Source: Marisa cornuarietis | Lineage: Eukaryota; Mollusca; Gastropoda; Architaenioglossa; Ampullariidae | DNA: 64,000 nucleotides | NCBI GenBank assembly: GCA_004794655.1 | Contig: SMMW01000521.1 | Span: 3,498,501 to 3,562,500, forward strand | Direction: 5' to 3' | Part shown: in pieces, positions 47,237-58,928 of the stretch | Numbering within the stretch: position 1 is the stretch's first letter | Layout: each line of letters starts with the position of its first letter | Made by a program: the position numbers and the translations under genes | The notes under the pieces: model-generated | Told to the model about the DNA's origin: nothing | What the model saw: only the letters and a program-made list of their open reading frames with translations | The model's database searches: none

Positions 47237-47587
47237 TACCTGCATCCTCCACTTTCTCGTTCATGCTTATTGTTTTATATATTAAAAAGTCTACAAGAAG
47301 CCAATTAATGCTGCAGACATTTATCTGAAGGAGAAAGTTTTCTTTCTCGAAACATTGAATTTTTTTTATAATTTTTTTTAACTCTTCCAAGCAGGAGGGA
47401 ATGCCTCTGATTAATATGTTAAATCAAGATATTCTGGCCAATCGGAATGCACGAAACTCTGCTTTGTTAAGCGAATTTTTCACCTTTGCGAGTGGAAAAT
47501 GATTCCACTTTTCACAATAAGTATTTTTTATTTATATACAGCTATATGCTGTAGTATTTCCACCCGCCAAAGAAGATAAAAAGTAGT

Positions 47588-47815
47588 GCAGTTCTTTAGT
47601 GAAGCGGATTGACGAATGCTTTGAGTACAATCGTCCGAACCGGGAGGGGCGCCTGTTCGATACCCGTCGGGTGCAGCAAACTTCCTTCGATGTTTTGTGA
47701 AATGGCTGCCAGACTTTGTACAGAACTGGGGGAAGGTAAGGCAGCGAGAGCGAGAGAGAGAGAGAAGGAGGAGAGATGCACCGAGCTAACCCCGAGGAAA
47801 GTGGGGTCTCTATCA
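47588..47815 (+). mobile_element. SINE-B copy
   Basis: The head (agttctttagtgaagcgg) is followed by gcctgttcgatacccg (B-box-like, 47651-47666). The body has ggtaaggcagcgagagcgag and gagctaaccccgag, parallel to ggcagcgaatgagagg and caagttaacccc in the copy at 39590. A (GA)n expansion sits inside the copy. Confidence 0.65.
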
Positions 47816-50496
47816 TCTTCCTTAGCAGTGACCGAAAGGTTAGTGGACTACTTTTTTTCAGAAGACGGATGGAAGAGAATTTATGGGTGTCCATCGTCTT
47901 ATTGCCGGCCGCCGTGGCAGAAATCCCCGGAATGCGATGAATGGCGCGATACCACAAAATTCGGCTACGGCGGACATTAGTGAGGAGATGTCGAGGGTAG
48001 GGGGGGGGAAGGGGGGCGTCCGTTGAGCGCGATGTTGATGTCGACTTGCTGCAGCTGACGGTAGAAGAGAGTCTTATTGCACACCATCCTCTCCTTACTC
48101 TTCTCCACTTTTTATATCTTTTCCAAGAACAACGAGAAAACTGGAAGAAATATGGTAAGACATGGGTGCTGCAAATTGTTCACATTACTATTTTGTTTCT
48201 TTTGGATACGTTGGGTTTCGTTTTTTTTCCCTCTGTCTCTCGAGATTTATTTACTCTGCTTTATTCCAGGTGGAATTCAACAATGTTGTTATAAAGGAGG
48301 AAGAGGAGAATTCTTTATTCGGAGCTGAATCAAACAGTCTCCCTGTACAAATAAATTGCGAGAAGTATTTCGTTTGAGTTAAATGAAACAGTCTCACTAG
48401 AGGGAGAAGTTATCAGATTTGTTTAGTCTGAGTTGAATAAAATCGTCTGGAAAGACTTAGAACTAGGTAGACATCTTTAAACAGTCTCAGTCGAAGGGAT
48501 GAGATTTCTTTATTCCATTAATCAAACCCAGACCGGCGTGCACCAGTTTGCCCTGAACGAGTCAATGACAGTGTTCTCGACCCCCCCCCCACCCCCACCC
48601 CCGACGTCTTCTAACCTGAAGATGACTGCGACGATAAACCCGTCATCGGGCCGTCGGCGAGAGGTCGTACACTCCTCAGACATCATCACGGACTGCCTTA
48701 TCAGTGGACAAACCATCTGGACACAGCAAGGCGGCGAAACTCTACCGAGAACCCCACCCCCACCCCACCCCCGAGCGAAATTCCCGGTAACCGAGTCATG
48801 TCCCCTGACAAAGTGGCCACTTGACGTCACTGATAGTGCAACGACGACCGCCAGAGGGCGCATCCATCTCCTCGATTAGCTTCGTCAACCTGTCATGTCA
48901 CGCTTAGCGCCGATGACATCTACATGTCGTCGTTCATTGCAGGGATTGTTTCTGATCCTCTCTTTGTCGCTCTCTCTCCCTCTCTCTGTCTACTCCATTT
49001 TGATGCCGTTCATTGAAGCTTTAGTGGACTGGCCAGGCACTGGAGCTGACAGACCAATATTGGGAAATGGCTTGGGGGACAGGGGCAGACATCGTATGAC
49101 ATTTTGTGCTTGAACGCTGACAAGAATTTAGACACGGCGATGAGCAAGCGAGCAGTTTAGAGAGAGATTCTTTATATAACTATCAGTTATCAAGCTGCGG
49201 CTGGGGAATAACAAACAAATTCATAAAAGCGATCACATTAGTAGACACCATGTGGGTTTAGATAAATTCTGTAATAATTAAAAAATCCAATTAATTTTTG
49301 GTTTTGGCCTAAAGAGAGAAAGAACGAAACCCACGAAGCCCAACGAGTCCAAAAGAAGTTACCACCAAAAGGTGGCTTAAATTCGAAACTGAAAATTTAA
49401 TCCCGCACATTTCACTTTACTTCTTCTATTTACATCTATGGAAAATTACACATTATCCCTGCTGTAATGAAATAATAGCAGTGTGTAAACAAAGGTGAAA
49501 ATTTAAAGAAAAATGTTAAGAAAAACGTGTTTTACTCGTCAAGGTGATTTAAAATATATTTAAACTAGTGATTTAGGCGATTGCAATTAAAGAGGAAAAT
49601 GAATGGAAACTGCTAGCTTGAAATAAAAATTAACTCAAAAATCCGTACATTAAATAACATCACACTGTATTTTAAAATACTGACTATTACATGGATGACA
49701 TCAGTTCGAGTTTTGATGGTTTTGATTGTAAATGTTCACCATGGAAGTTACCAAAATAGCAGCCAATCACTCACGGGAGTGTAGCACTGAGTTAGAATAA
49801 GGTTTAACGAAAAAAACCACTACAGCGCCCTCTTAAGTTAGAAGCAGGGCCAACAAGAAGCACCGACGACAAACTGCAGCAAAAAGCTTGGAGCACGCCT
49901 TACTGCTACAGGAGTCCTGAGGTGGATTGGCAGGAAACTAGCCTGACAGGCTACCTAAACGGTCTTTGACAAAGACAGATGCCTCCTCGTTGTCCGCACC
50001 AACGACTTCTTGATGGCTAACCCAAAACCCTCCTTGGAGTTACCTGCTTGATTTTTTTTTTTTTTTTTTACCTGCTGTACGCAGCGGGCGGCCTGCGACA
50101 CTGAACAGACTTCTTGACGCACACACGACAAAAGCCTGGATTGGTCCTCGAGGATTGTTCATCCCTTGCATGCCCTGTCCTCGACCTTTACCCTTTCAGC
50201 ATCCGTTTCCGCTCTTTAGCCGCGGTTCTGCTCCATCGCAGACCCTAGTCGCAATTGTTTGTCCTTTTCTACCAAAACCCAGTCACCTGCGACAGGTCTC
50301 GCATGGTCGCGCCTCCTCCCTTCTATGACGCCCTTGACAACGTCTCGGTCTGGCAACCCACCTGGGAGACGTGTACCCGCCTTTCCATTCGGCCTCAAAT
50401 CGCCACCATCAAATTTCATCTTTGTTTTTTTACTTACCAGTCCACCAACTCCGCCTCCCCCCAACACCCACACTCACACACTTATCTTTCCCCCAT
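47816..50496. other. Gene-free stretch
   Basis: C-rich runs lie at 48581-48602 and 48752-48773, and a G-rich run at 47999-48018. A long AT-rich segment spans 49140-49800. A T20 run lies near 50052-50071. Frames here carry no recognisable domain. Confidence 0.5.
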
Positions 50497-50640
50497 TCCA
50501 GTGAGGACTGGTTGTTCTAGGTTCAGATCTCGTCTCAGGAAACTGTTCTTTCTCTGCATATGGAACCTTGAAAAGGCCAGCTTCTTTGATGTGACATAAT
50601 CTTTGCTGGCTCGGCGTACAACACCAGTTCCCCCCCCATT
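50497..50640 (+). mobile_element. SINE-A copy, 5' diverged
   Basis: gtgaggactggttgttctag, the B-box-like aggttcagatctcgtctcag (from 50519), ctttctctgcatatggaacc and gctggctcggcgtacaacac match SINE-A at 31285-31418. The A-box side is degraded. Confidence 0.78.
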
Positions 50641-50697
50641 CCCCCCATCCACTTTCATCGTCAGCAACATCGTTCGGCGCGCAACCTTCTAGCGGAC

Positions 50698-50775
50698 AAA
50701 GCAGCCAATCTTCCCCTGGTCTGCTTAGGGGTTTCCGGGACCAATCAGATTTACGGGACCAGGCTTTGACTGATG
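50698..50775. promoter_or_regulatory. Paired CCAAT-box-like sites
   Basis: cagccaatctt (50701-50711) and gaccaatcag (50740-50749) are in the same orientation, about 38 bases apart, followed by tgatgacgttt. CCAAT boxes at such spacing occur in promoters, but no start site or exon is visible. Confidence 0.25.
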
Positions 50776-51073
50776 ACGTTTATCCACACAGAAAGGTTTT
50801 TAGCGCTCTATACCCCGTCTTCCGTCTTGCCAGTGTTTTTTTTTTTTCTTGCCAGCCCCGATCAGACAATACGTTTACGACAACCCTAGGTTGTCGCCCT
50901 CTACCAGGCCCCGCTCGATGGTCCTTCCACCCCTGTCCGGAAGTGGACGAGGCTGGCGGCGACTTCGAGGCTGGCAGGCCCACTTGGCCCACGTGATCAA
51001 GAAAGCCTGGCCCGACGCCGGTCATTAATCATTCGCTGCCTGCCCCCTGGTGAGGAAAGGCACCAAGCTTGCG
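50776..51073. other. Gene-free stretch, GC-rich
   Basis: More GC-rich than its neighbours (about 50880-51060), with no protein-like frame I recognise. Confidence 0.4.
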
Positions 51074-51097
51074 TCACGTGAGCGAAGTGTCACGTGA
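51074..51097. promoter_or_regulatory. Two TCACGTGA E-boxes 16 bp apart
   Basis: tcacgtga occurs at 51074-51081 and 51090-51097. The repeated 8-base palindrome is the USF/MITF/TFE-type (CLEAR-like) site. Paired sites favour real binding over chance, but no gene is attached. Confidence 0.35.
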
Positions 51098-51976
51098 CAC
51101 TCATTTACATGTCAGGAGCCGCGTGTTTGTGTGTGAGAGATAGAGAGACCGCCGCACGTAAATGTTTGATGTTGCATTTTTTTACAGGTACTTGCCTGAT
51201 TCGGGTGTCTGCGGCGAATTAGATGGGTTTGCTATGTTTCATTTTAAAATGTAAAGAGCAGACAGTGTATGTAACGAAAAGGATCAAAACGCAGATATTA
51301 GAACATTGATACGTTCATGTTGTCAAGGGAGAGCTGTGACCATATTTTATTTACACCCATGCTCCATCAGCCACATGTATGCCACACACATAAACCCACA
51401 GGTATTGGCCACGAAATCACACGCATGCACGCACACACACACACACACATCCCCCCCACACAGAGCAGTTACTGATAATTGGCAAAAAATAATTAAAGCA
51501 CAACGACTACGGAGGTGCAGCGATAAGACAAACATCCAAGACGAAAGAAAACATCCAAGAAGAAACGACCGCTCCATCTTGTTCAAGAAGCTTACAGCAG
51601 TTGGCCCAAACCGTCATCCATTGCCGTCAGCAAACCAAACCCTTTACACGGAGCTGAAAGGAAACGAGCAAGCAACCTTTAGTCAAGAATCAACAGCCGT
51701 CGCCACCCGTAAAACTACCCGGCAAACACGGGAAGTTCAGATGGGTGTTTGCGCTCATAACGGGCAAATGGCCGGGTGAGCGAGTCAACAAAGCCGCGAA
51801 CGTTGTGCCTCGTCTGTCAAAAAACGACAACACGGCTCCAAGAAGGTGTTGAGGCCGGGGTCAAGATTAAAAGGGTAAAAAAAAAAAGGTACTAAAGTAA
51901 AATAAAAAAGCTGTGCAAGCACTTCACACCTTACGACGTAGGCTACTAGAAGTTTCGTAGGCGGGAGTTAGATTGA
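51098..51976. other. Gene-free stretch
   Basis: Short (AC)n near 51430-51450. No recognised gene. Confidence 0.5.
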
Positions 51977-52054
51977 GGAGGGGGGGGGTACTGGGGGCAA
52001 GGAGATGGAGGTTGAATGGGGTGCAGGGGTGTGGGGAGCGGGTGGGTTCAGGGA
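51977..52054 (+). other. G-quadruplex-prone run
   Basis: Many G runs (nine or more G at about 51980, then ggggg, gggg, gggg, ggg, ggg) within 80 bases fit the G4 pattern. Confidence 0.6.
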
Positions 52055-54447
52055 TTGTTGCACGATATGAGGAAAAGAATGACAGCAATGAAATCCTAGG
52101 AGGAGGGGGGTATTTACACTGCGAGTGTTGAGACTACTGTAGCCCTGCCACCACGTGCGACGAATGTAAGTGTGTGTGTGTGTGGGGGGGGGGGAGCGGA
52201 TAGATAGTGGTGGTGGGGTGGAAATAATCCACTGTTATGACCCTCTCAAACACTTCTCATTATCAAGGTTCATGTTCATCTTTACGTCACCCGCCAAACC
52301 CCTACCCTGATAAATAAGTGTCCTTCAACAACAACAAGAACATAAAAAATCACTAAAACAACTGAAGAAGCAGTTGTGACAGGAGATGTCACAAGCAGCA
52401 AATAAGCCTGAAGAAGATGTTTCCCAGAGATCAACCCCGTGCTATATCATGAAGGATTTTAATGCTATTCGCTCATATTTTGAAAATTATTTTCTTGTGC
52501 TGAAACTTAGTTCATCGAGGTTAAAAAAAAATCGGGCTACCCTTTAAACTTTGACTGTGATAGTCGAAGAAGACCACATCGTTTTAACTGAATCCTGACA
52601 TGAGCATATGAGTAGTACTTTTATGTTTGCTGCTGACCGGCAGCTATACTTAAAGGTTTTTTTTTTAATTGGTAATGTCTATGTTCAAGAATTATCTACT
52701 CCTCTAGGTTATAAACTGTTGCATTCGAGAGTGTAATGAATTCTGTCTAGAATAACATACTCTGAAATTCATTTCTCAAGAAATGTCAGATTGAGTAAAA
52801 TTCAAGTGATTGAGCTTCCTCTCTGTCGATAGAGACCGAGGTGAAGGGGCACACAAAACTTCACACTCCTTTCAAAATATGAACTGTTTTTTGAAGCATT
52901 GTTGAGTGCTGGTGTAAGAAAGCTCGTGGCAGCACTAGCTTAAATATCTCCTGAAAGCCATTTAAAAAACGAACTGGAGTACAATGGTTATGTCGGTGAT
53001 AAAAACACGTTTCAGATCTTAAGTAAGTTTTCAATCACCGTCAACGGTTAAATCAATAAATGTTGAAAGTGCTTTACTCAACATTCTACAGCGTTCGTGT
53101 GAAGTAAAAGGCGAGAACAGTGCGGTGACAGCCATCAAACACCACCACCCATTCAGAGTAGCTTCGACAGGAGGACTCGGAGTTAAAGGCCTACCCCAGT
53201 CTAGCCATAAAATTAAGCCATAAACTGATGACATGTCAATAAAACATATCATTGTCACTAGTTAGTCAGTGCATTCTGATTGGAACTGCGGTTTTCCAAG
53301 GCGTATAATAGTGTCATTCACTCAAATGTGAAAAAAAATCGTTATCTCGTAATGAACTATACCATGAAACAAGAATATACACACCAGTGAACTAACAGAT
53401 TTTCATAAGAGTCTGTGAATATGTTCGCCATCCGTCTCGACGATTTATATAAGTAAAACGGCGCAAATTAAGCAATAATGGAAGCATTCGAAGTCATACA
53501 TTCGACCGGTAATTTTTTAATTCGCGCATCAACAAAGAAAATTGCAAAAAAAAAAAAACCTGTAGCAAACCTGTTTTCTTTCTGGCGAATGCAGAGAGAA
53601 GATAAATTAGTATTTTACTATTTCAAGGATTGGTAATGTATTTACCAGTGGTCCCTTACAGTTTTATTACACACAGGAGTGCGAAAAATTACATTATTGA
53701 TCATGGTAAGTTTAGATACTTGCACACTGTGTAGAAGATAAATTAAGGCAACTGTAACTATAAACTTTGTAAAGATCAAACGTAGTGAGTCACTTGAAGT
53801 TTGAAACCTGAGATTAATAAACACTGACGAAGAATAAACATCTAATTTCTAAAAATCTGTTTAACATAGTAACATACATCGGATAGAAAACGAAGTCCAC
53901 AAGTTGCCGCCATTATTTCCAATTCCAGCTTCATTGCTGACTTTACCGAAAGTTTCCCACTGGACAAGAAGCTGCTGGCTTACTAAACGCTCCCCAGTGA
54001 ACCCATACACTGGCGGCTTTGCTGACCTTTTGCGAGGACCGAGACTGACCAAGGGGCCTCTACTGCTGATGACTCGTCTAGTGTTGATAATGTTAAGGAC
54101 GACACGAATGCTAATGGCAGCCCTCTACCGACAAAACCATTTAGTGCAATATCCGTCCAAATAGGAACAAAGACACCATACATCAGGATAAAATTGATTG
54201 ATTAATTCAGTCATTCCTTTTATTTTATTCTTTCTTTCTGGCATTCGCTTGCTACTTTACTTTCCTCAAAACTATATGGGATCAGATGACAAAATGAAGG
54301 TTTTAGCTTCTAAGAGGATAATAGAGACAACAGTATCAAATACGTTTAAGAACTTAGTAGTCTAAGATTTAGAAACATGGCAATGCATTTTTCCGTCTTC
54401 TAGCTCCTCTACTAGAAATCGATAAAGTATTTTAAGCTACAACCTAC

Positions 54448-54454
<7 letters not shown>
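52055..54454. other. Gene-free AT-rich stretch
   Basis: The least repetitive part of the window. At 53890-54190 two frames look somewhat protein-like (AAIISNSSFIADFTESFPLD, then ADDSSSVDNVKDDTNANGSP) but are broken by stops and a frame change. A decayed coding piece is possible but unproven. A12 run near 53549. Confidence 0.45.
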
Positions 54455-54533
<79 letters not shown>

Positions 54534-54545
54534 AAGAAAGAAAGA
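54455..54545. repeat. (AC)n(AG)n(AAAG)n compound microsatellite
   Basis: About 32 AC units (54455-54518), then seven AG units, then gaaagaaagaaag. Confidence 0.97.
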
Positions 54546-55423
54546 GGAGGTTGGGGAAGGGAGTGAAAAGAGAAAACGGGACACAGAGAGTAGAGTAAAT
54601 CAGTGGTTGAGAATGTTCTCGAAGGATTTCGTGTCCTTGTGTCCATAGTCTCGACGTGGCGTCCTTCCCCAGCTCTGAACTATGAGCTCCTTTGCTTCAG
54701 TCGGAACGGGCTCCCACTCTCTTTGCCTCTCCGAAATTTCCAGCTAATGCATACGCGATAAGAGTCTTCAGCGGGATTTCATGGCAGAGTGAATACCCGA
54801 CAAGACTCTACATTTTAGGAGCCATCGTTCAAAACACGTCGTGACAGCTCCGCCACCCGCCACCGCCCAACCACCCGCCCCTCCCGAAAAAAAACCGAGT
54901 TCTGTGTGGGCAAAATATTGAACATTTGCTGCATCTTAAAAGAGTGGAACGATCCATTCAAACATCTCAGCCGGAGATGCAATATGAAGCAAACGGTATT
55001 AAATTCAAGGGACGGAACCGTGGGGATAAGGGTAGGGGGGAAGGGGGAGCCACAGCTCGCGCAAGAAAACAAGACTCAAACAGAGCCTGCCTACTGCCGT
55101 GCCATTGCGCGCCATGATATAACTCGTGGAGTGGGCATCTCAAAACAGTTGACCGAGAAAGTTTTCAATAACTTGGCGAAATCAAACAATCATCTTGAGG
55201 TTCGTGGATGTTGACGCGACAGGGAGCTTTTTTGACGACTAAGAAAAAAATCTGCGCCTCTCAAGGCAGATAGAAGAGGGGTGGAAGAGGGATGACGAGA
55301 GAGCAGAAGATAGGAGAGAAGGGGGAAATAGAGAGAGGATACAAGAATAAACAAACTCAAAGAGAGAGAGAGAGAGGAATGTTGGAATAAGAAAAGAATT
55401 TGGAAAGCAAAAAAGTAAGAATG
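54546..55423. other. Gene-free stretch
   Basis: Purine-rich run with (GA)n at 55361-55376. No gene. Confidence 0.5.
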
Positions 55424-55445
55424 ATATATATATATATATATATAT
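55424..55445. repeat. (AT)n microsatellite
   Basis: 11 AT units. Confidence 0.96.
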
Positions 55446-55785
55446 CAATTTTCAACGATTCTAACACTACGTATGACAAAAGACTGCATGTCATCTCTGC
55501 ATGTGACCTTTCCAAGCTCCACCGAAGGTGGTTTTCTTTTCCACAGTCCAATAAGAACAGTCGATAAAGGAATAAAAAAAAACCAACTTAATTGGAGAAA
55601 ACGTTCACTCACGTACCTCGTATATGTGACTGTCGGTAATAAACGTACCCGGAATACAGAAAAAGGGTGAAATTGTTATGCACGTCAACAACAGATTTTA
55701 ATTGTTGCCTGCTATGAATGTCAGGGTTTATAAATAACTTACCATGGGTCAGGTACACTTTCCTAGTCATTATTGCATGCGAAAG

Positions 55786-55922
55786 TTAAGCAGTCAGCTA
55801 AACAACTGCAGAAATACAGGGTGGGCCGCTTAACATTAACCCCGGTACCTATATAACGGTTGGACGAGGCGGACTATTTTTAAGTGGGCCTCCCTGTAGT
55901 TGCCGTTTAGCTGACTGCTAAG
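55786..55922. mobile_element. MITE-like foldback element
   Basis: The left arm (55786-55833) begins ttaagcagtcagctaaac and ends gtgggccgcttaa. The right arm (55879-55922) begins ttaagtgggcctccctgtag and ends ttagctgactgctaa, giving imperfect inverted repeats of about 45 bases around a 45-base centre. No open frame is present. Size (137 bp) and long terminal inverted repeats fit a non-autonomous DNA transposon. The target duplication is unclear. Confidence 0.7.
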
Positions 55923-57060
55923 ATAGCAGCAGTTTAACGGCCTTGTACCCCTAAATCCAAATTCCAAAAGAAGATATTAAGAGACATCAGGTGACTGGGC
56001 AAAAAATTCAGCAAGTTCAGCATTTAGATGGACGTGAAGATTTGAAAGGATCTGCGCATGCGCTCCTGAGAATTTGTTTTTTTTTAATGTCTCACAGACA
56101 AAGCTGGCTTCATCACCTGCTTCTTCCTTGACATTTCAGCTCTTTTACAACTCTGTAAATTCTCCTCAAAAGAAGGTAGATACAGAGAAAATTTCTGCAT
56201 TTTCCAGGAGAGAAGCCGGGTGTCTTATATATATATATATACGTGGGAATTATTGACATTTAATAAGGTTAGGGTGGGATTTCAGTTTTCGACATTTTAA
56301 TGTCAGGACTGGATATCTGTGAAGCTTGCACATATCAAGAAAAAAATCTGAATGTAGCAGAAGAGAAAGAATAGGGAAGAATATAACTAAAAAAAAAAAA
56401 AAAAAACAGCCAAGGCGAGATGTTAAGAGAACATCTGAAATGTCTCCGTGTCATCCACGTCTCCATCGAAGTGAAGTCCTAAATCGTGTGGAAAGGAACC
56501 ATTCCAGCAGGAAAGAGCCAGCAGGGTTTGGTTCATAGCTGACACGGAGAAACTAAACTTGACACAAAAAAAAAACAAACATCGGAGGCTAAATGTCAAA
56601 CTGAGAGAGAGAGAGAGAGAGAGAATGCTTTGTCCTGCGTTCAAACCCCAATACAACATTCAGCACGATACCCAACTCAACTTTCTGCAAGCCGTGATGC
56701 CTTCGCCACTTTGTTTTCTTTGTTTTAGAAGAAGGATTCAACTTTTTTATTCCGGAAACTTATCGTGTTCGATTATGTAGTTGGTCCAAAGAAACATTGA
56801 TGACTCTTGCTGGATTTGCAAGCAGTTCCTCTCCAACTGGGACAATGGTGTTCGATGAATAAGGTTAAAGGTCATTACGGTATTAATAGAATTAAAGTGT
56901 TTGTGGTCTTCTGCCAGTTGGTCTTCTCACTCTTCCACGCAGACATGTTTCAATCATTTGGCATAAAATGAAAGAATGCAGAAAGAAAAACCAAAGAAAA
57001 GACGGAATAAGGGGTGATGTTCAGTGTGTATGCGCGCGCGCGCTCGTGTGTGTAAGAGAT
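55923..57060. other. Gene-free stretch
   Basis: An NRF1-like tgcgcatgcgct at 56053-56064, a short (TA)n near 56226-56241, an A18 run at 56389-56406 and a (GA)n at 56604-56623. No gene. Confidence 0.5.
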
Positions 57061-57245
57061 AAAAAGAAAGTGTGTATGTATGTATGTATGGAGAGAGAGA
57101 GAGAGTGAGAGAGAAAGAGAGACAGAGAGTGTGTGTGTGTGTGTGAGAGAAAGAGAGACAGAAAAAGAAAGATAGTGTATGTGTGTGTAAAAGAGACAGA
57201 GAGTGTATGTGAGAGAGAGAAAGAGAGAGAGACAGAGAGAAGGAC
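57061..57245. repeat. Mixed (GA)n/(TG)n/(TATG)n low-complexity tract
   Basis: Alternating blocks of gagaga, tgtgtg, tatgtatg and gacagaga. Frames on the minus strand (SLSLS, HTHTH) are artefacts. Confidence 0.95.
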
Positions 57246-57899
57246 GAGTAAAAAACAGTATGCGCTGCGAGGATCTGAGCGGAAATTATCAGACATGTTG
57301 GAATTTCCATAAAAGCCACACACAACCTAAATACATCATCCTTGTCAGCAAGGTTGTTATTTTCTTTTACACCGCATCTGTCGTTTGCTGACACTTTGCG
57401 TTCATCAGGTTTTTCTTCAGCAGTTACTTAGCTCTCCTCCACCAGCAGAAAGCACACCACTGGGAAAATCTTTCAATTTTTTTTTAAGGGAAAAGACGTC
57501 TATGTTCGACAAAAGATAATAATTAACGAGGATGAATTCCAAGAGAAATATGTAAATGAGGTTCAAGTCGAAATCGCAAGATCTGAGAAAAAGAGCTGAT
57601 GCAGCAGGTTTGGCAACAGCCATCATCAGGCCGCCATTACGAGGCTGAAGTGTCGGCGTTGAGAAGTGGCCTTATCATCCCCTCCGTTGTCGTGCAGAGA
57701 GGAAAAATGGGAAAAGAGGATGTGATTTCTTTTTTCTTTTTTTCTTCTTCTTTTTTTGTGTGTCAATCACGCATGTATGCACGAACATTTCGATACAGAA
57801 GCATGCATACACCCCAACCCACCCTTTCCTACCCGCCACAAATACACACATGCATCTAACACACGAACACACGTACCCCACACATTCACACAAAGACGC
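57246..57899. other. Gene-free stretch
   Basis: T-rich run at 57728-57758. Nothing else recognised. Confidence 0.5.
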
Positions 57900-58051
57900 A
57901 TGCACACACACACACAAACACATACAATGCAGTCACACACTGCTCTCTCATTCTCTCTCTTTCTCTCACACACACACACACACACGCAAGCACACACACA
58001 CACACAAACACATACAATGCAGTCACACACTGCTCTCTCATTCTCTCTCTT

Positions 58052-58083
<32 letters not shown>

Positions 58084-58275
58084 ACGCAAGCACACACACA
58101 CAAACACATACAATGCAGTCACACACTGCTCTCTCATTCTCTCTCTTTCTCTCTCTCACACACACACACACACGCAAGCACACACACACACACAAACACA
58201 TACAATGCAGTCACACACTGCTCTCTCATTCTCTCTCTTTCTCTCACACACACACACGCAAGCACACACACCTAT
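57900..58275. repeat. 90-96-bp compound minisatellite, four units
   Basis: A non-repetitive core (acaatgcagtcacacactgc, then tctctcattctctctctttc) recurs at 57924, 58014, 58110 and 58202. Cores are separated by (CA)n of varying length with gcaagcacac inside. A fifth partial unit ends near 58275. Cores are identical or nearly so, while the (CA)n spacer changes length. Confidence 0.96.
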
Positions 58276-58356
58276 TCTTTCATTCTCTCTTAACACAGAC
58301 AAACACGCATACACACAAACACAAGTGGACACACACTCACCCATCTACTTTCTCAT

Positions 58357-58363
<7 letters not shown>

Positions 58364-58396
<33 letters not shown>

Positions 58397-58399
58397 ACA
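58364..58399. repeat. (TC)n(AC)n microsatellite
   Basis: ctctctctctc followed by about 13 AC units. Confidence 0.95.
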
Positions 58400-58715
58400 G
58401 TCACTCTCTGCCAATGCCATAAACTCGACATTTTCAGAAGTTACATGTCTGGGAAAATTTTGCCTCGTATTCACGATGATGACAGGCCGATGACAGCCCG
58501 TTCCTCCATAGATAAGGAGAAGAATCATTGACGAGCGTCAGTGACCCCAGCTTGGAGTTCTGCAGCATGTTATTTCTGTCTGTCGACTGTCTCTCAATTT
58601 GTTGATTCTTTCTCCCCTCTTCCGAAAACTTCGAATTCAGTTTATGATTAAGACTTTCTTTTTTCTTTTTTACTTCTGAGAACTGGGAATTCAGCTGACA
58701 CTTCTGTAGCTTCGT

Positions 58716-58928
58716 TCAAGCGGACTCTGTTGTTGTGAAGACATATGATCTCTGACTCTTTTCATGTCTGACGATGTGTGATTTCAAATTACTCCCCTTC
58801 ATATAGAGTTCTCTCCCTGTTTTCCCCTTTCTGAGGTTTGAACACGCATCGGATCTGCTACAACATTTTACACAGGGCAACAGTGATTTCAAATGATGTA
58901 ACACAAAAACTGCCACACAGTGCCACAC
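58716..58928 (-). pseudogene. Possible decayed C2H2 zinc-finger fragment
   Basis: The minus-strand frame contains YMKGSNLKSHIVRHEKSQRS (coding span about 58763-58806 for the core), which fits the second half of a C2H2 finger, Tyr-x5-Leu-x2-His-x3-His, followed by a linker-like stretch and SYVF. The two expected cysteines are Gly, and the next finger's Cys is Phe, so it cannot fold as a finger. An upstream CSNLRK segment resembles another finger helix. A chance match of the short pattern in 64 kb is not negligible, so this stays tentative. Confidence 0.3.

Noticed and set aside
49840..50030. Fourth RTE-like 3' remnant
   Set aside because: Some words (ctcgttgtccgcaccaacga) look similar, but no consistent protein motif was found in either strand.
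57900..58275. CRISPR-like array
   Set aside because: Repeats are 90-96 bases and the spacers are (CA)n of variable length. No cas-like genes, and the setting is eukaryotic.
57756..58493. 245-codon open frame
   Set aside because: It is translation of (CA)n/(TC)n minisatellite units (His-Thr and Ser-Leu runs), present in several frames on both strands.
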